In this document: piece after piece, positions 1 to 8,013 of the stretch | Numbering within the stretch: the first letter of the stretch is position 1 | Layout of the letters: each line of letters starts with the position of its first letter | From: JAVVUJ01 sp964582545 | GTDB taxonomy: Bacteria; Bacillota; Clostridia; Peptostreptococcales; Anaerovoracaceae | Direction: 5' to 3' | DNA: 64,000 bases | NCBI GenBank assembly: GCA_964582545.1 | Contig: CAZOSB010000002.1 | Location: 62,001-126,000 of the forward strand | The notes under the pieces: model-generated | The model's database searches: none | Told to the model about the DNA's origin: nothing | The model's input: only the letters and a program-made list of their open reading frames with translations | Program-made: the position numbers and the translations under genes

Positions 1-655
1 GTGGGATGTTTATGCTTGTGGCCAGTTCTTCTATTTCATCTATTGCTTGGATTGCATTTTTCGCATCGCTTCGTGCATGGACGGAGGTTAGGAGTTTGGA
101 ATTGCCGATAATATTTTTACAGATAGAAACCATTTCTTCCATATCGATGCCTGGACAATATTCTAAGCCATAGGAGAGACCTAGAGCTCCAAATTCCACA
201 GCCTTTTCGATCTCCGCTGCAATGAATTCTATTTGACCCTGTGAAGACTTTTGATAAATATCCGTATTTCCGGATAAATTGCGAAGATAATTATGACCTA
301 TGTAAGTCATAAAATTCATAGGGTACCCTTGCTTATTGATGAAATCGATAAACTCATAGAAGTTATTCCTGTTTGATCCACAATTACCACCTACCGCAGT
401 GGTTATTCCGTTTTTTAGAAGGACTTCTGAAATGTCAAAATATGCACCTTTTGTTAATGACAAATCCTCCTCGTGCATGTGAATATCAATAAAACCAGGG
501 GAAACCATCAATCCGGTAGCGTCAATGGTTATGACCGCCTCAGGACAATGATTTACATGAGTAATCTTGCCGTCTTTTATACCGATATCAGCCTCAACTA
601 AACGTTTGTTTTCACAATCTACCATTTGCCCATTGATAATTTTTATATCCAACAT
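1..655 (-). CDS. N-acyl-D-amino-acid deacylase-like amidohydrolase (3' end outside window)
   Basis: Reading the minus strand from an ATG at 655 gives 218 residues with no stop before the window edge, so the C-terminal part is missing. The N-terminus has the amidohydrolase pattern: a small beta domain, then a metal-binding stretch P-G-F-I-D-I-H-M-H-E-E-D, then G-I-T-T-A-V-G-G-N-C-G. The last pattern is typical of D-aminoacylase / N-acyl-D-amino-acid deacylases, zinc enzymes that release free D-amino acids from their N-acyl forms. An AAAGGA ribosome binding site lies about 11 nt before the ATG. The gene is on the same strand as, and downstream of, the LysR gene and faces away from the M20 amidohydrolase genes, so it probably belongs to the same acyl-amino-acid use locus. 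A dihydroorotase-like or other amidohydrolase is possible because the catalytic C-terminal half is not visible. Confidence 0.72.
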   Translation of the reverse strand, partial: MLDIKIINGQMVDCENKRLVEADIGIKDGKITHVNHCPEAVITIDATGLMVSPGFIDIHMHEEDLSLTKGAYFDISEVLLKNGITTAVGGNCGSNRNNFYEFIDFINKQGYPMNFMTYIGHNYLRNLSGNTDIYQKSSQGQIEFIAAEIEKAVEFGALGLSYGLEYCPGIDMEEMVSICKNIIGNSKLLTSVHARSDAKNAIQAIDEIEELATSINIP

Positions 656-716
656 AAGCTTACCGATCCTTTCATCACACAATAGATATTACCTTTTTAA
701 AAGTACATTTTAATTC

Positions 717-1637
717 TCATTCAGATAAAGTATTCAGACAATCCCGATTTAGCTCTTCCCTCAGTAGCTTGATAAATTCATCGCATTCACTGCTCAAATA
801 GCTTCCTTTTGTCTTGATAAATCCTAGGTTTGCATAATTATCCGGGATAGGAATGGTGGTAATGTTAAACTTAGCATAAAAGTCAGGATGAAGTGTACAT
901 CCGACGCTAAAGGAATCTGTCTTTGATACGATGCTACATTTTAATTCTCTATCCGCCACGGAAATGGTTTTCTGTGGATTGATGATTTCCAAGGAAGAGA
1001 GATCCGGCATATAACTTAAGGTATGATTTTTTTCATTGGCATATTTGACATACATGTAGTTTTTTAACTTATGAAAAGGGAAGGGGGTCTCAGCTAAAAG
1101 AGGATGATCCTTGCGCAAGTTAATATTGACAGCAAGTTTTTTAATCAACGTATACTCCAAATTTTTTGAGTTTAAAATGCTGATGCATAAGTCGAAGGTG
1201 GAGCTGTTAATCAGAAGAACCCCTAGGTCACTTTCCAGGTTGGATACACTGTTTATCACATCCATCATCTCATCATTTTTCAGGGTAAAGTCCATATTTT
1301 CATTGGATTCATATCTTTGACATAGTTTGATAAACGCTTCCATCACAAAGGAACAATTTTCGGTAGTGAGATGAAAATTTGACTTATTCGTGGATAACTT
1401 GTTGATGTTATCTAAATGAAAAAGTGCAGAGCGAGCATATTTGCAAATTTCGCTGCCTTCTGCTGTCAGCTTAATGCCGTTTTTACTCCTGAGAAAAACG
1501 GAAAGTCCCAATTCTGACTCAAATTCTCTGATGGCGTTACTTAAGCTTGGCTGAGAAATGAAAAGGGTTTGCGCAGCCTTAGATATGGAGCCTTGACGTT
1601 CGATCTCCAGAATATATTTTAATTGTTGTATATTCAT
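717..1637 (-). CDS. LysR-family transcriptional regulator
   Basis: The 306-residue product starts M-N-I-Q-Q-L-K-Y-I-L-E-I and carries the LysR winged helix-turn-helix at about residues 3-62 (A-A-Q-T-L-F-I-S-Q-P-S-L-S-N-A-I). The remaining 210 residues correspond to the ligand-binding domain. Length is normal for the family. It is transcribed away from the M20 amidohydrolase gene at 1864, with a 226-bp AT-rich divergent region between them, the classical LysR arrangement. It therefore most likely controls the amidohydrolase-carrier-amidohydrolase genes, and perhaps the D-aminoacylase-like gene 60 bp downstream. The ligand is unknown; an N-acylated or aminoacyl substrate of the neighbouring enzymes is an inference. 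Confidence 0.9.
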   Translation of the reverse strand: MNIQQLKYILEIERQGSISKAAQTLFISQPSLSNAIREFESELGLSVFLRSKNGIKLTAEGSEICKYARSALFHLDNINKLSTNKSNFHLTTENCSFVMEAFIKLCQRYESNENMDFTLKNDEMMDVINSVSNLESDLGVLLINSSTFDLCISILNSKNLEYTLIKKLAVNINLRKDHPLLAETPFPFHKLKNYMYVKYANEKNHTLSYMPDLSSLEIINPQKTISVADRELKCSIVSKTDSFSVGCTLHPDFYAKFNITTIPIPDNYANLGFIKTKGSYLSSECDEFIKLLREELNRDCLNTLSE

Positions 1638-1863
1638 GATTTCTCCTTTATATTTGGTAAAAGTAAATCACTATTGCTAAAGGCGATTTTATTAAAATGA
1701 AAATTAAAAAGTTGAAGTTTTTTTCTGACTACATTTTATCACACTATGGTTTTTATTTTATATAGTTTTTTCTTATATGCATATAGTCAAAGAATATTTT
1801 TCAGGAACAGCCAGAGAGAATATAATAATTATAATATTAAGAAAGACAAATGGTAAAACCAAC
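1638..1863. promoter_or_regulatory. Divergent intergenic region between LysR gene and amidohydrolase operon
   Basis: This AT-rich stretch separates the start codons of the LysR gene and the first M20 amidohydrolase. Both promoters and the LysR operator should lie here. I could not identify one convincing T-N11-A operator or -35/-10 pair among the many A/T runs, so only the regional assignment is made. An open frame from 1777 extends the amidohydrolase upstream, but those 29 residues look unlike the family. Confidence 0.45.
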
Positions 1864-3291
1864 ATGAAAAAAATGATTGAATCTTATATTGAAACAAATT
1901 TTCAAAAGTTTTGTGATCTAAATGACTTGATTTGGGAATTTGCAGAGACAAAGTTCGAAGAATTTCAGTCGGCAGAAGCTCAGATAGCAATTCTTGAAAA
2001 AGAAGAAATGAGGATTACAAGAAATGTTTGTGGCATGAAAACGGCTTTTACCGCTGAGTTTGGAAACGGAAGTCCCGTGATTGCCATTTTAGGAGAATTT
2101 GATGCCCTGCCTGAACTCCATCAAGAGGCAGGTAATTTTGAAAAAACGGAGACTGGTATCGGTAAAAATGGACATGGTTGCGGACACAACACCTTAGGAG
2201 CTGCGGCAGCGTTGGCGGCAGCTGCAGTTAAAGATTGTTTGAAGGAAAACAATCTCTCCGGAACCGTTCGGTACTATGGATGCCCGGCTGAAGAGGGAGG
2301 AGCAGGAAAATCCTTTATGGTTCGAGAGGGGGCCTTCGACGATGTGGACATAGCGCTTACCTGGCACCCTAACTACTTTAACTCTGTAGTTAGGAGCGGA
2401 TCACTGGCAAATATCAGAGTGTTTTATAAATTCTGCGGAACCAGCGCTCATGCCGCCGCTGCACCTCATTTAGGAAGAAGTGCGTTAGATGCTGTGGAGC
2501 TTATGAATATAGGTGTCAACTACCTGAGGGAGCATATCATTCCAGAGGCCAGAATTCATTATGCCATTACAAATGCAGGTGGGAATGTTCCCAATGTGGT
2601 TCAAAAGGAAGCGGAGGTCTTATATGCCATACGAGCGCCAAAACTCTGGCAATTAGACGAGATCTGTCAAAGGGTAGACAAGGTTGCAAAGGGTGCATCC
2701 TTAATGACAGAAACGGAGTCCCATAAAAGAATCGTAAGCGGTTATGCGGATTTCATCAGTAACAAAACCATTTCCAAAATCATTTGTGAAAATTTTTTAT
2801 CTACGCCTCCTGTGGTTTATACGCAGGAAGAAATGGAGTTTTCACAAAATTTTAAAGATACTTTGCCAAGTACAGAGCTTCTAAGAATCTTGGATGAATT
2901 GATTCAAACAGAAGATAGTTTAGAAAAAATCAAGGAAATAAAAAATGATGTATTGCAAAATTCCATTTCTCAGTTTTTTTATCCACCCACTCCAATGTTT
3001 GGATCCACCGATGTAGGGGATGTAAGCCATGTGGTTCCGACAGGTCAGTTTTTTGCAACATGTTATGCAATGGGAACACCTTCTCACTCTTGGCAAGTCG
3101 TATCCCAAGGAAAGTCGTCTATAGCGCATAAAGGGTTGCGCACAGCTGCCGGCATCCTTGCGAAAACAGCTGCTGATTTTCTTCAGAACCCGGATCTGTG
3201 TAAAGAGGCAAAGCGTGAATTCCAAGAGAGTGAAATTACATATGAAAGTCCTCTTCCCAGGGAGGTAAAGCCCGGTTTGTGGAAAGAATAA
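1864..3291 (+). CDS. M20D amidohydrolase, AbgB-like
   Basis: The product (475 residues from the ATG at 1864) is an M20-family metallohydrolase close to the AbgB subunit of p-aminobenzoyl-glutamate hydrolase. Metal ligands are visible in order: G-H-G-C-G-H-N near residue 103, P-A-E-E near 143, H-P-N near 167 and S-A-H-A-A near 195. A C-terminal D-V-G-D-V-S-H motif is followed by the family's T-P-S-H-S-W segment. The family cleaves amide bonds of N-acyl or aminoacyl amino acids in the cytoplasm. The frame is open to 1777, but the extension is not family-like. The start at 1864 has only a weak ribosome binding site, so the exact start is uncertain. It is followed by a carrier and a second amidohydrolase, which points to uptake and hydrolysis of an acylated amino acid or dipeptide. 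Confidence 0.85.
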   Translation: MKKMIESYIETNFQKFCDLNDLIWEFAETKFEEFQSAEAQIAILEKEEMRITRNVCGMKTAFTAEFGNGSPVIAILGEFDALPELHQEAGNFEKTETGIGKNGHGCGHNTLGAAAALAAAAVKDCLKENNLSGTVRYYGCPAEEGGAGKSFMVREGAFDDVDIALTWHPNYFNSVVRSGSLANIRVFYKFCGTSAHAAAAPHLGRSALDAVELMNIGVNYLREHIIPEARIHYAITNAGGNVPNVVQKEAEVLYAIRAPKLWQLDEICQRVDKVAKGASLMTETESHKRIVSGYADFISNKTISKIICENFLSTPPVVYTQEEMEFSQNFKDTLPSTELLRILDELIQTEDSLEKIKEIKNDVLQNSISQFFYPPTPMFGSTDVGDVSHVVPTGQFFATCYAMGTPSHSWQVVSQGKSSIAHKGLRTAAGILAKTAADFLQNPDLCKEAKREFQESEITYESPLPREVKPGLWKE

Positions 3292-3475
3292 CCGGGTATC
3301 AAAATCAATCATTGCTACAGCGGAGGGTAAACTTACTGAACTTGTTATAATACTATTTCGCAATTTAAAACATCGAATTTAATTTCAAAATAGTGTAAAG
3401 TAACATTTTTAGTGGTAGACAGGATGTTTTTGCAATAGATAAGTCAATGCTCAAATTATATAAGGAGGTAAGATC

Positions 3476-4882
3476 ATGACAGAAAAAGTTAAAAAACAAT
3501 TAAAAGTGCCGCATCCTATAGTGCTATTATTTATCGTTATTGTAACCATGGCACTTTGCTCTTACATATTTCCTTCCGGGCAATATGAGAGAGTGGAAGA
3601 ACCACACACAGGAAGGCAGGTAGTGGACCCAGAAAGCTTTGCGTACACAGAGCAGAGCAATGTAAGTTTACTGCAAGTGTTTACTTCTATTCCTCGAGGA
3701 ATGGCAGCAGGACAGGAAATTATTTTCTTTATCATCATAGTTGCAGGTGCTTTTCAAATTATTACGGCAACAGGGGCTATTGAGAACGGTATAGGAAAAG
3801 TGGCGGTAAGCTTTAGAAACAAAGGTACCATGATGATTCCCTTGGTCATGATGCTCTTTTCAATTGGGGGGGCTACCTTTGGGATGGCGGAGGAAAATAT
3901 TGTCTTTGTCCCCATAGGAATCGCTTTGGCTAGAGCCTTGGGATATGATGCCCTTGTTGGGATGTCCATGATCACTCTCGGTGCTGCATGCGGATTCTGC
4001 TCAGGTGCAATGAATCCCTTTACGGTTGGAATTGCACAGAAGATGGCAGAGCTTCCAATTTTTTCGGGAATCGGCTTTAGAATTGCGGTATGGGCGGTTA
4101 TGCTGATTATCACGTCTGCATGTATCATGAGATACGCTTCTAAGGTAAAGAATAACCCCGACAGCAGTTACGTTCGAGAACTTGAATTGTCTGAGGCTGG
4201 TCAAATAATAGACTTATCCACGATCAATCCATTGACAAAAAGACAAATCCTAGTTTTGCTTACAGTTTTGGTCACCTTTGGTGTTTTGGCATACGGCGTA
4301 TTTGTGTTGGGATGGGGTGTCATAGAAATCGGCGCACTCTTCCTAATTTTAGGGGTTATTGCAGGTATCATTGGTAGGTTTGGCGCAGATGGAATTGTCC
4401 GAGAGTTTATTGCAGGAGCTAGATCCATGGTAGGTGGAGCCGTTATGGTTGGGGTAGCACGTGCAATCCTTGTGGTAATGCAGGATGGGATGATTATCGA
4501 TACCATTATACATGCGCTATCAGGATTGATTAAGGGGTTACCGGAAGCAATCGCTGTTATTGGAATGTATTTAGTACAAATCGTCGTCAATTTCTTTATT
4601 CCTTCCGGAACAGGTCAAGCAGCCGCAACCATGCCAATCATGATACCGCTGTCAGATGTTATCGGAATCAATCGACAAATTGCAGTATTGATCTATCAAT
4701 TCGGTGATGGATTTACAAGTTCAATCATTCCAACCTCTGGAACTTTGATGGCTCTTTTGGCAGTAGCGAAAGTTCCTTATGAAAAGTGGGTAAAATTCTG
4801 TGGACCAATTATGATATTATGGATTATAATGGGTGGTGTATTTATCATGGTTGCTAACTTAATCAACTATGGACCTTTTTAA
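3476..4882 (+). CDS. YfcC-family carrier (DcuC/ArcD-like membrane transporter)
   Basis: The 468-residue protein has about 12 hydrophobic segments. Its N-terminus, V-P-H-P-I-V-L-L-F followed by I-F-P-S-G-Q-Y-E-R, is typical of the YfcC family, a branch of the anaerobic C4-dicarboxylate / arginine-ornithine carrier superfamily. A second family motif, F-F-I-P-S-G-T-G-Q-A-A, occurs in the C-terminal half. A strong AAGGAGG ribosome binding site precedes the ATG by 8 nt. It sits between two M20 amidohydrolase genes, so it probably imports the substrate they hydrolyse, or exchanges it for product. The actual substrate cannot be read from the sequence. Confidence 0.85.
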   Translation: MTEKVKKQLKVPHPIVLLFIVIVTMALCSYIFPSGQYERVEEPHTGRQVVDPESFAYTEQSNVSLLQVFTSIPRGMAAGQEIIFFIIIVAGAFQIITATGAIENGIGKVAVSFRNKGTMMIPLVMMLFSIGGATFGMAEENIVFVPIGIALARALGYDALVGMSMITLGAACGFCSGAMNPFTVGIAQKMAELPIFSGIGFRIAVWAVMLIITSACIMRYASKVKNNPDSSYVRELELSEAGQIIDLSTINPLTKRQILVLLTVLVTFGVLAYGVFVLGWGVIEIGALFLILGVIAGIIGRFGADGIVREFIAGARSMVGGAVMVGVARAILVVMQDGMIIDTIIHALSGLIKGLPEAIAVIGMYLVQIVVNFFIPSGTGQAAATMPIMIPLSDVIGINRQIAVLIYQFGDGFTSSIIPTSGTLMALLAVAKVPYEKWVKFCGPIMILWIIMGGVFIMVANLINYGPF

Positions 4883-4926
4883 GATTTTACCAGAGTTTTA
4901 CAATAGAACACAGAAATGGGGAGAAG

Positions 4927-6099
4927 ATGAAGCGTATAGTAAATGCCGCGGAGGTTATAAAGGACGAACTGATATGCCTGAGCAAAGAAATTTATGAAAA
5001 TCCTGAACTTTCTAACGAAGAACATTTTGCTTGTAAATCTCATATTGATTTGCTGAAAAAACATAATTTCGTGGTTGAAGAAAATTTTATGGGTTTACCT
5101 ACAGCTTTTAAAGCGACGCATGACTCGGGCAAAGATGGAGCAACCATTGCATATTTCGCGGAATATGATGCGTTACCCGGCGTTGGGCATGGATGTGGTC
5201 ATAATATTTTGGGGGCGGTAAGCACTGGGGCTGGGATTGCGCTGAGCAAAGCCATTGATGAAGTCGGGGGGAAAGTGTTGGTATTTGGTTGCCCGGCAGA
5301 AGAAACCAGCGGAGCCAAAGTGTTGATGGCAGATGGGGGCGCATTTCATGAGGTGGACGTGACCTTGGTAGCTCACCCTGAAAACAGGTACTGCCAGAGC
5401 GGAAAATCCCTTGCCATGGAAGCCTTGAGATTTGAATACTTCGGAAAATCCGCCCATGCAGCTACCAGCCCTGAGTTAGGGATCAATGCTTTGGATGGCG
5501 TCATTGGTCTTTTTAACAATATCAATGCCCTTAGGCAGCACATCAGATCGGATGCACGGATTCATGGAATCATTAAAGATGGTGGTGTGGCGGCTAACGT
5601 TGTGCCGGATTATGCTTGTGCAGACTTCTATGCCAGAGCCACTACGAAAGAATATCTGATGTCTCTGGTAGAAAAGCTGAAACAGTGCGGGCAAGCTTCT
5701 GCTCTCGCTAATGGAGCTAATGTAAAAATTTCAAACTATGAAGCCACCTATTACAATTTGATCACAAATGAAACTTTGTCGGGCATTTTTTCACAGAAGC
5801 TTCAAGATATGGGGTGTAAGAAGATTCATGAGTCGCGAAAAAGCTTTGGTTCTTTGGATATGGGAAATGTAAGTCACGTTTGCCCTTCGATTCATCCTTA
5901 TTTTGATATCTGTGGGGATGAGAAAACGGCGGCGCATACGAGAGAGTTTGCTGACTTTTCTGTCACCCCCTATGCCAATGAGCAGATGATCCTAACTGTG
6001 AAAGCGTTGGCGTTGACGGGATATGAAGTGATTTGCAACAAGGAGCTGCTGAAAAAAATCAAAGAAGAATTTCAGGAAGCGACAAAATCATCCACTTAA
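4927..6099 (+). CDS. M20D amidohydrolase (aminoacylase/AbgA-like)
   Basis: This 390-residue cytoplasmic metallohydrolase has the full set of M20D metal ligands: G-H-G-C-G-H-N near residue 87, P-A-E-E near 123, A-H-P-E near 150, S-A-H-A-A near 175, and a C-terminal N-V-S-H motif near 315. Members hydrolyse N-acyl-amino acids, N-benzoylglycine or aminobenzoyl-glutamate. The gene starts 44 nt after the carrier gene with a GGGGAG ribosome binding site, so the two are probably co-transcribed. It is clearly paralogous to the gene at 1864 but shorter, reminiscent of the AbgA/AbgB pair. Whether the two act as one heteromeric enzyme is inference. A terminator hairpin follows at 6143. Confidence 0.86.
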   Translation: MKRIVNAAEVIKDELICLSKEIYENPELSNEEHFACKSHIDLLKKHNFVVEENFMGLPTAFKATHDSGKDGATIAYFAEYDALPGVGHGCGHNILGAVSTGAGIALSKAIDEVGGKVLVFGCPAEETSGAKVLMADGGAFHEVDVTLVAHPENRYCQSGKSLAMEALRFEYFGKSAHAATSPELGINALDGVIGLFNNINALRQHIRSDARIHGIIKDGGVAANVVPDYACADFYARATTKEYLMSLVEKLKQCGQASALANGANVKISNYEATYYNLITNETLSGIFSQKLQDMGCKKIHESRKSFGSLDMGNVSHVCPSIHPYFDICGDEKTAAHTREFADFSVTPYANEQMILTVKALALTGYEVICNKELLKKIKEEFQEATKSST

Positions 6100-6142
6100 G
6101 ATTTCAGTCGATTAAATAATGTATAGATTGAATTAAAGATGG

Positions 6143-6190
6143 GCAGACCGTAAAACTATCGGTCTTGCTCATTTTTTTTATTTTTTTCTT
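6143..6190 (+). terminator. Rho-independent terminator of the amidohydrolase operon
   Basis: The arms AGACCG and CGGTCT pair around a short loop and are followed by a long T-rich tract (6171-6187). It ends the amidohydrolase-carrier-amidohydrolase operon and separates it from the flippase gene, which has its own TATAAT-like -10 at 6234-6239. Confidence 0.8.
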
Positions 6191-6318
6191 CTGTTAAAAC
6201 AAAAAATATCTGTAGTTTCTGTAATATTTTTGTTATAATAGATAAAGCTTAAAAGCAATTAATAAAAACAAAGGATATTAGACTTTTATAATAGATAGAA
6301 GGCTGGGAAGAGGTAAGG

Positions 6319-7923
6319 ATGACAAAGAAAAAAACCTTTGTAAGGGGAGCAGCGGTTTTAGGGGTAGCAGGGTTACTCGTACAAGTGATGGGGGCAATAT
6401 TCAGAATCCCTTTGGGTAACATTATCGGTGATACGGGTATGGGTTACTTCCAAACTGCTTATCCCATTTATGTATTTTTATTGGTTTTCTCTACAAACGG
6501 TGCTCCAGCGGCCATTTCGAAAATGGTATCGGAGAGGATTGCCTTGGGTCACGATGGAGAAGCACATCGGGTCTTTAAGATTTCTTTTATCTTAATGCTT
6601 GCTTTAGGAGTTGTGGCATCTACGTTCATCTTTGTCTTTGCTCGTCCTCTGGTGGAAGGTTTCGGAAATCCAGGGGCATATTATGCTATGGTGGCCATTT
6701 CGCCGGCCCTTTTGTTCGTACCTATCATGGCGGTGTTCAGAGGATATTTTCAAGGGTTGCAGCAGATGGAACCCACAGCGGTTTCCCAACTGGTGGAGCA
6801 GGCGGTAAGGGTGGCTATAGGATTGACCTTAGCGGTGGTTTTACTTTCCAAAGGTCTTGAGATAGCAGCAGCGGGCGCTACCTTTGGTACCAGCGTAGGA
6901 CCTGTGGCAGGTGTGGCAATTCTTATAATCATCTATCTGATTAAAAGAAAGAAATTAAAGGTCGATATATCTAAGGCGAATCAAGAAGATCGGGAAAGCG
7001 GCAAGAGGATATTAGCAACTTTAACGAAAATTGCCATTCCCATCACCATAGGAGTTTCCATTTTACCTATCATGAACATAGCGGATGTAGCCATCATCAT
7101 GCGGCGGCTTCAGGAAATTGGATTTACAGAGGAAGCGGGTAATGCTCTATATGGGCAGCTGACGGGTTTGGCGGGACCGGTGATCAACATTCCCATGGCG
7201 CTGGCACTCAGCATCGCTTTAAGTATGGTACCGGCTATAGCAGCCGCCAATAGTCTAAAGGATCATGAATTTCTTCATACCAATGTACGTCTGGGACTGA
7301 GAATGTCTATGATTATAGGAATTCCATGCACCTTTGGCCTCATGGCTTTGGCAAAACCAATCATGTTACTGCTTTTTCCGCTGCAACCAGAAAGTGCGGC
7401 AGGGGCAGCAAATTGCCTTTTTTTCCTCTCCATAGGAATCATTTTTTTATCCGTGGCGCAGACCATGGCAGGGGTGCTACAGGGTTTGGGAAAACCTTCG
7501 GTAGCGGTGGTATCTCTGTTAGTGGGCTTGGTTGTAAAGTGTATCAGCACCTATATTCTGGTGGGTATTCCTTCTCTCAATGTAGAGGGAGCAGCAATCT
7601 CAAGCACCTTGGCTTATGGAGTCATTGGAATTATTAACTTTGTTGCGGTAAAGAGGATTACAGAAACAAAATTTGACCTTAACCTTTCCATATTACGTCC
7701 CCTATTGGCAGGGATAACCATGTTTGTTCTGGTGTTAGGTCTCTATTACGGCTTGTTTGGAATTCTGGGAAACAGTCTTTCCACCGTGGTTTCCATCGGA
7801 GGGGGCGGTTTGACCTATGGAATCATGCTTTTGAAAACTAAGGCAATCGAAAAAAATGAAATAGAGCTTTTGCCCAAGGGTCATAAAATTGCACAGATTT
7901 TACAGAAGATAAAATTAATATGA
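6319..7923 (+). CDS. SpoVB/MurJ-like polysaccharide flippase (MOP superfamily)
   Basis: The 534-residue polytopic membrane protein (about 14 hydrophobic segments) begins with the F-V-R-G-A-A-V-L-G-V-A-G-L segment. It contains I-P-L-G-N-I-I-G and F-Q-T-A-Y-P-I-Y, hallmarks of the SpoVB / YtgP branch of MATE-like lipid-linked oligosaccharide flippases. These move undecaprenyl-linked precursors across the membrane for cell wall, spore cortex or surface polysaccharide synthesis. A GGAAGAGGTAAGG ribosome binding region precedes the ATG. It is followed 90 nt later by addA, a pairing without an obvious functional link. Which lipid-linked substrate it moves is unknown. Confidence 0.82.
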   Translation: MTKKKTFVRGAAVLGVAGLLVQVMGAIFRIPLGNIIGDTGMGYFQTAYPIYVFLLVFSTNGAPAAISKMVSERIALGHDGEAHRVFKISFILMLALGVVASTFIFVFARPLVEGFGNPGAYYAMVAISPALLFVPIMAVFRGYFQGLQQMEPTAVSQLVEQAVRVAIGLTLAVVLLSKGLEIAAAGATFGTSVGPVAGVAILIIIYLIKRKKLKVDISKANQEDRESGKRILATLTKIAIPITIGVSILPIMNIADVAIIMRRLQEIGFTEEAGNALYGQLTGLAGPVINIPMALALSIALSMVPAIAAANSLKDHEFLHTNVRLGLRMSMIIGIPCTFGLMALAKPIMLLLFPLQPESAAGAANCLFFLSIGIIFLSVAQTMAGVLQGLGKPSVAVVSLLVGLVVKCISTYILVGIPSLNVEGAAISSTLAYGVIGIINFVAVKRITETKFDLNLSILRPLLAGITMFVLVLGLYYGLFGILGNSLSTVVSIGGGGLTYGIMLLKTKAIEKNEIELLPKGHKIAQILQKIKLI

Positions 7924-8013
7924 GATTTCATTAAATATGAAAATGTCATGATTCTAAACGGCTTTAAATTACATCATTAAATTATAAAATGAATATTAAG
8001 ATGGGAGTATGTA

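Noticed and set aside
1777..1863. Longer start for the first M20 amidohydrolase
   Set aside because: The extra 29 residues are unlike the family and no ribosome binding site precedes 1777.
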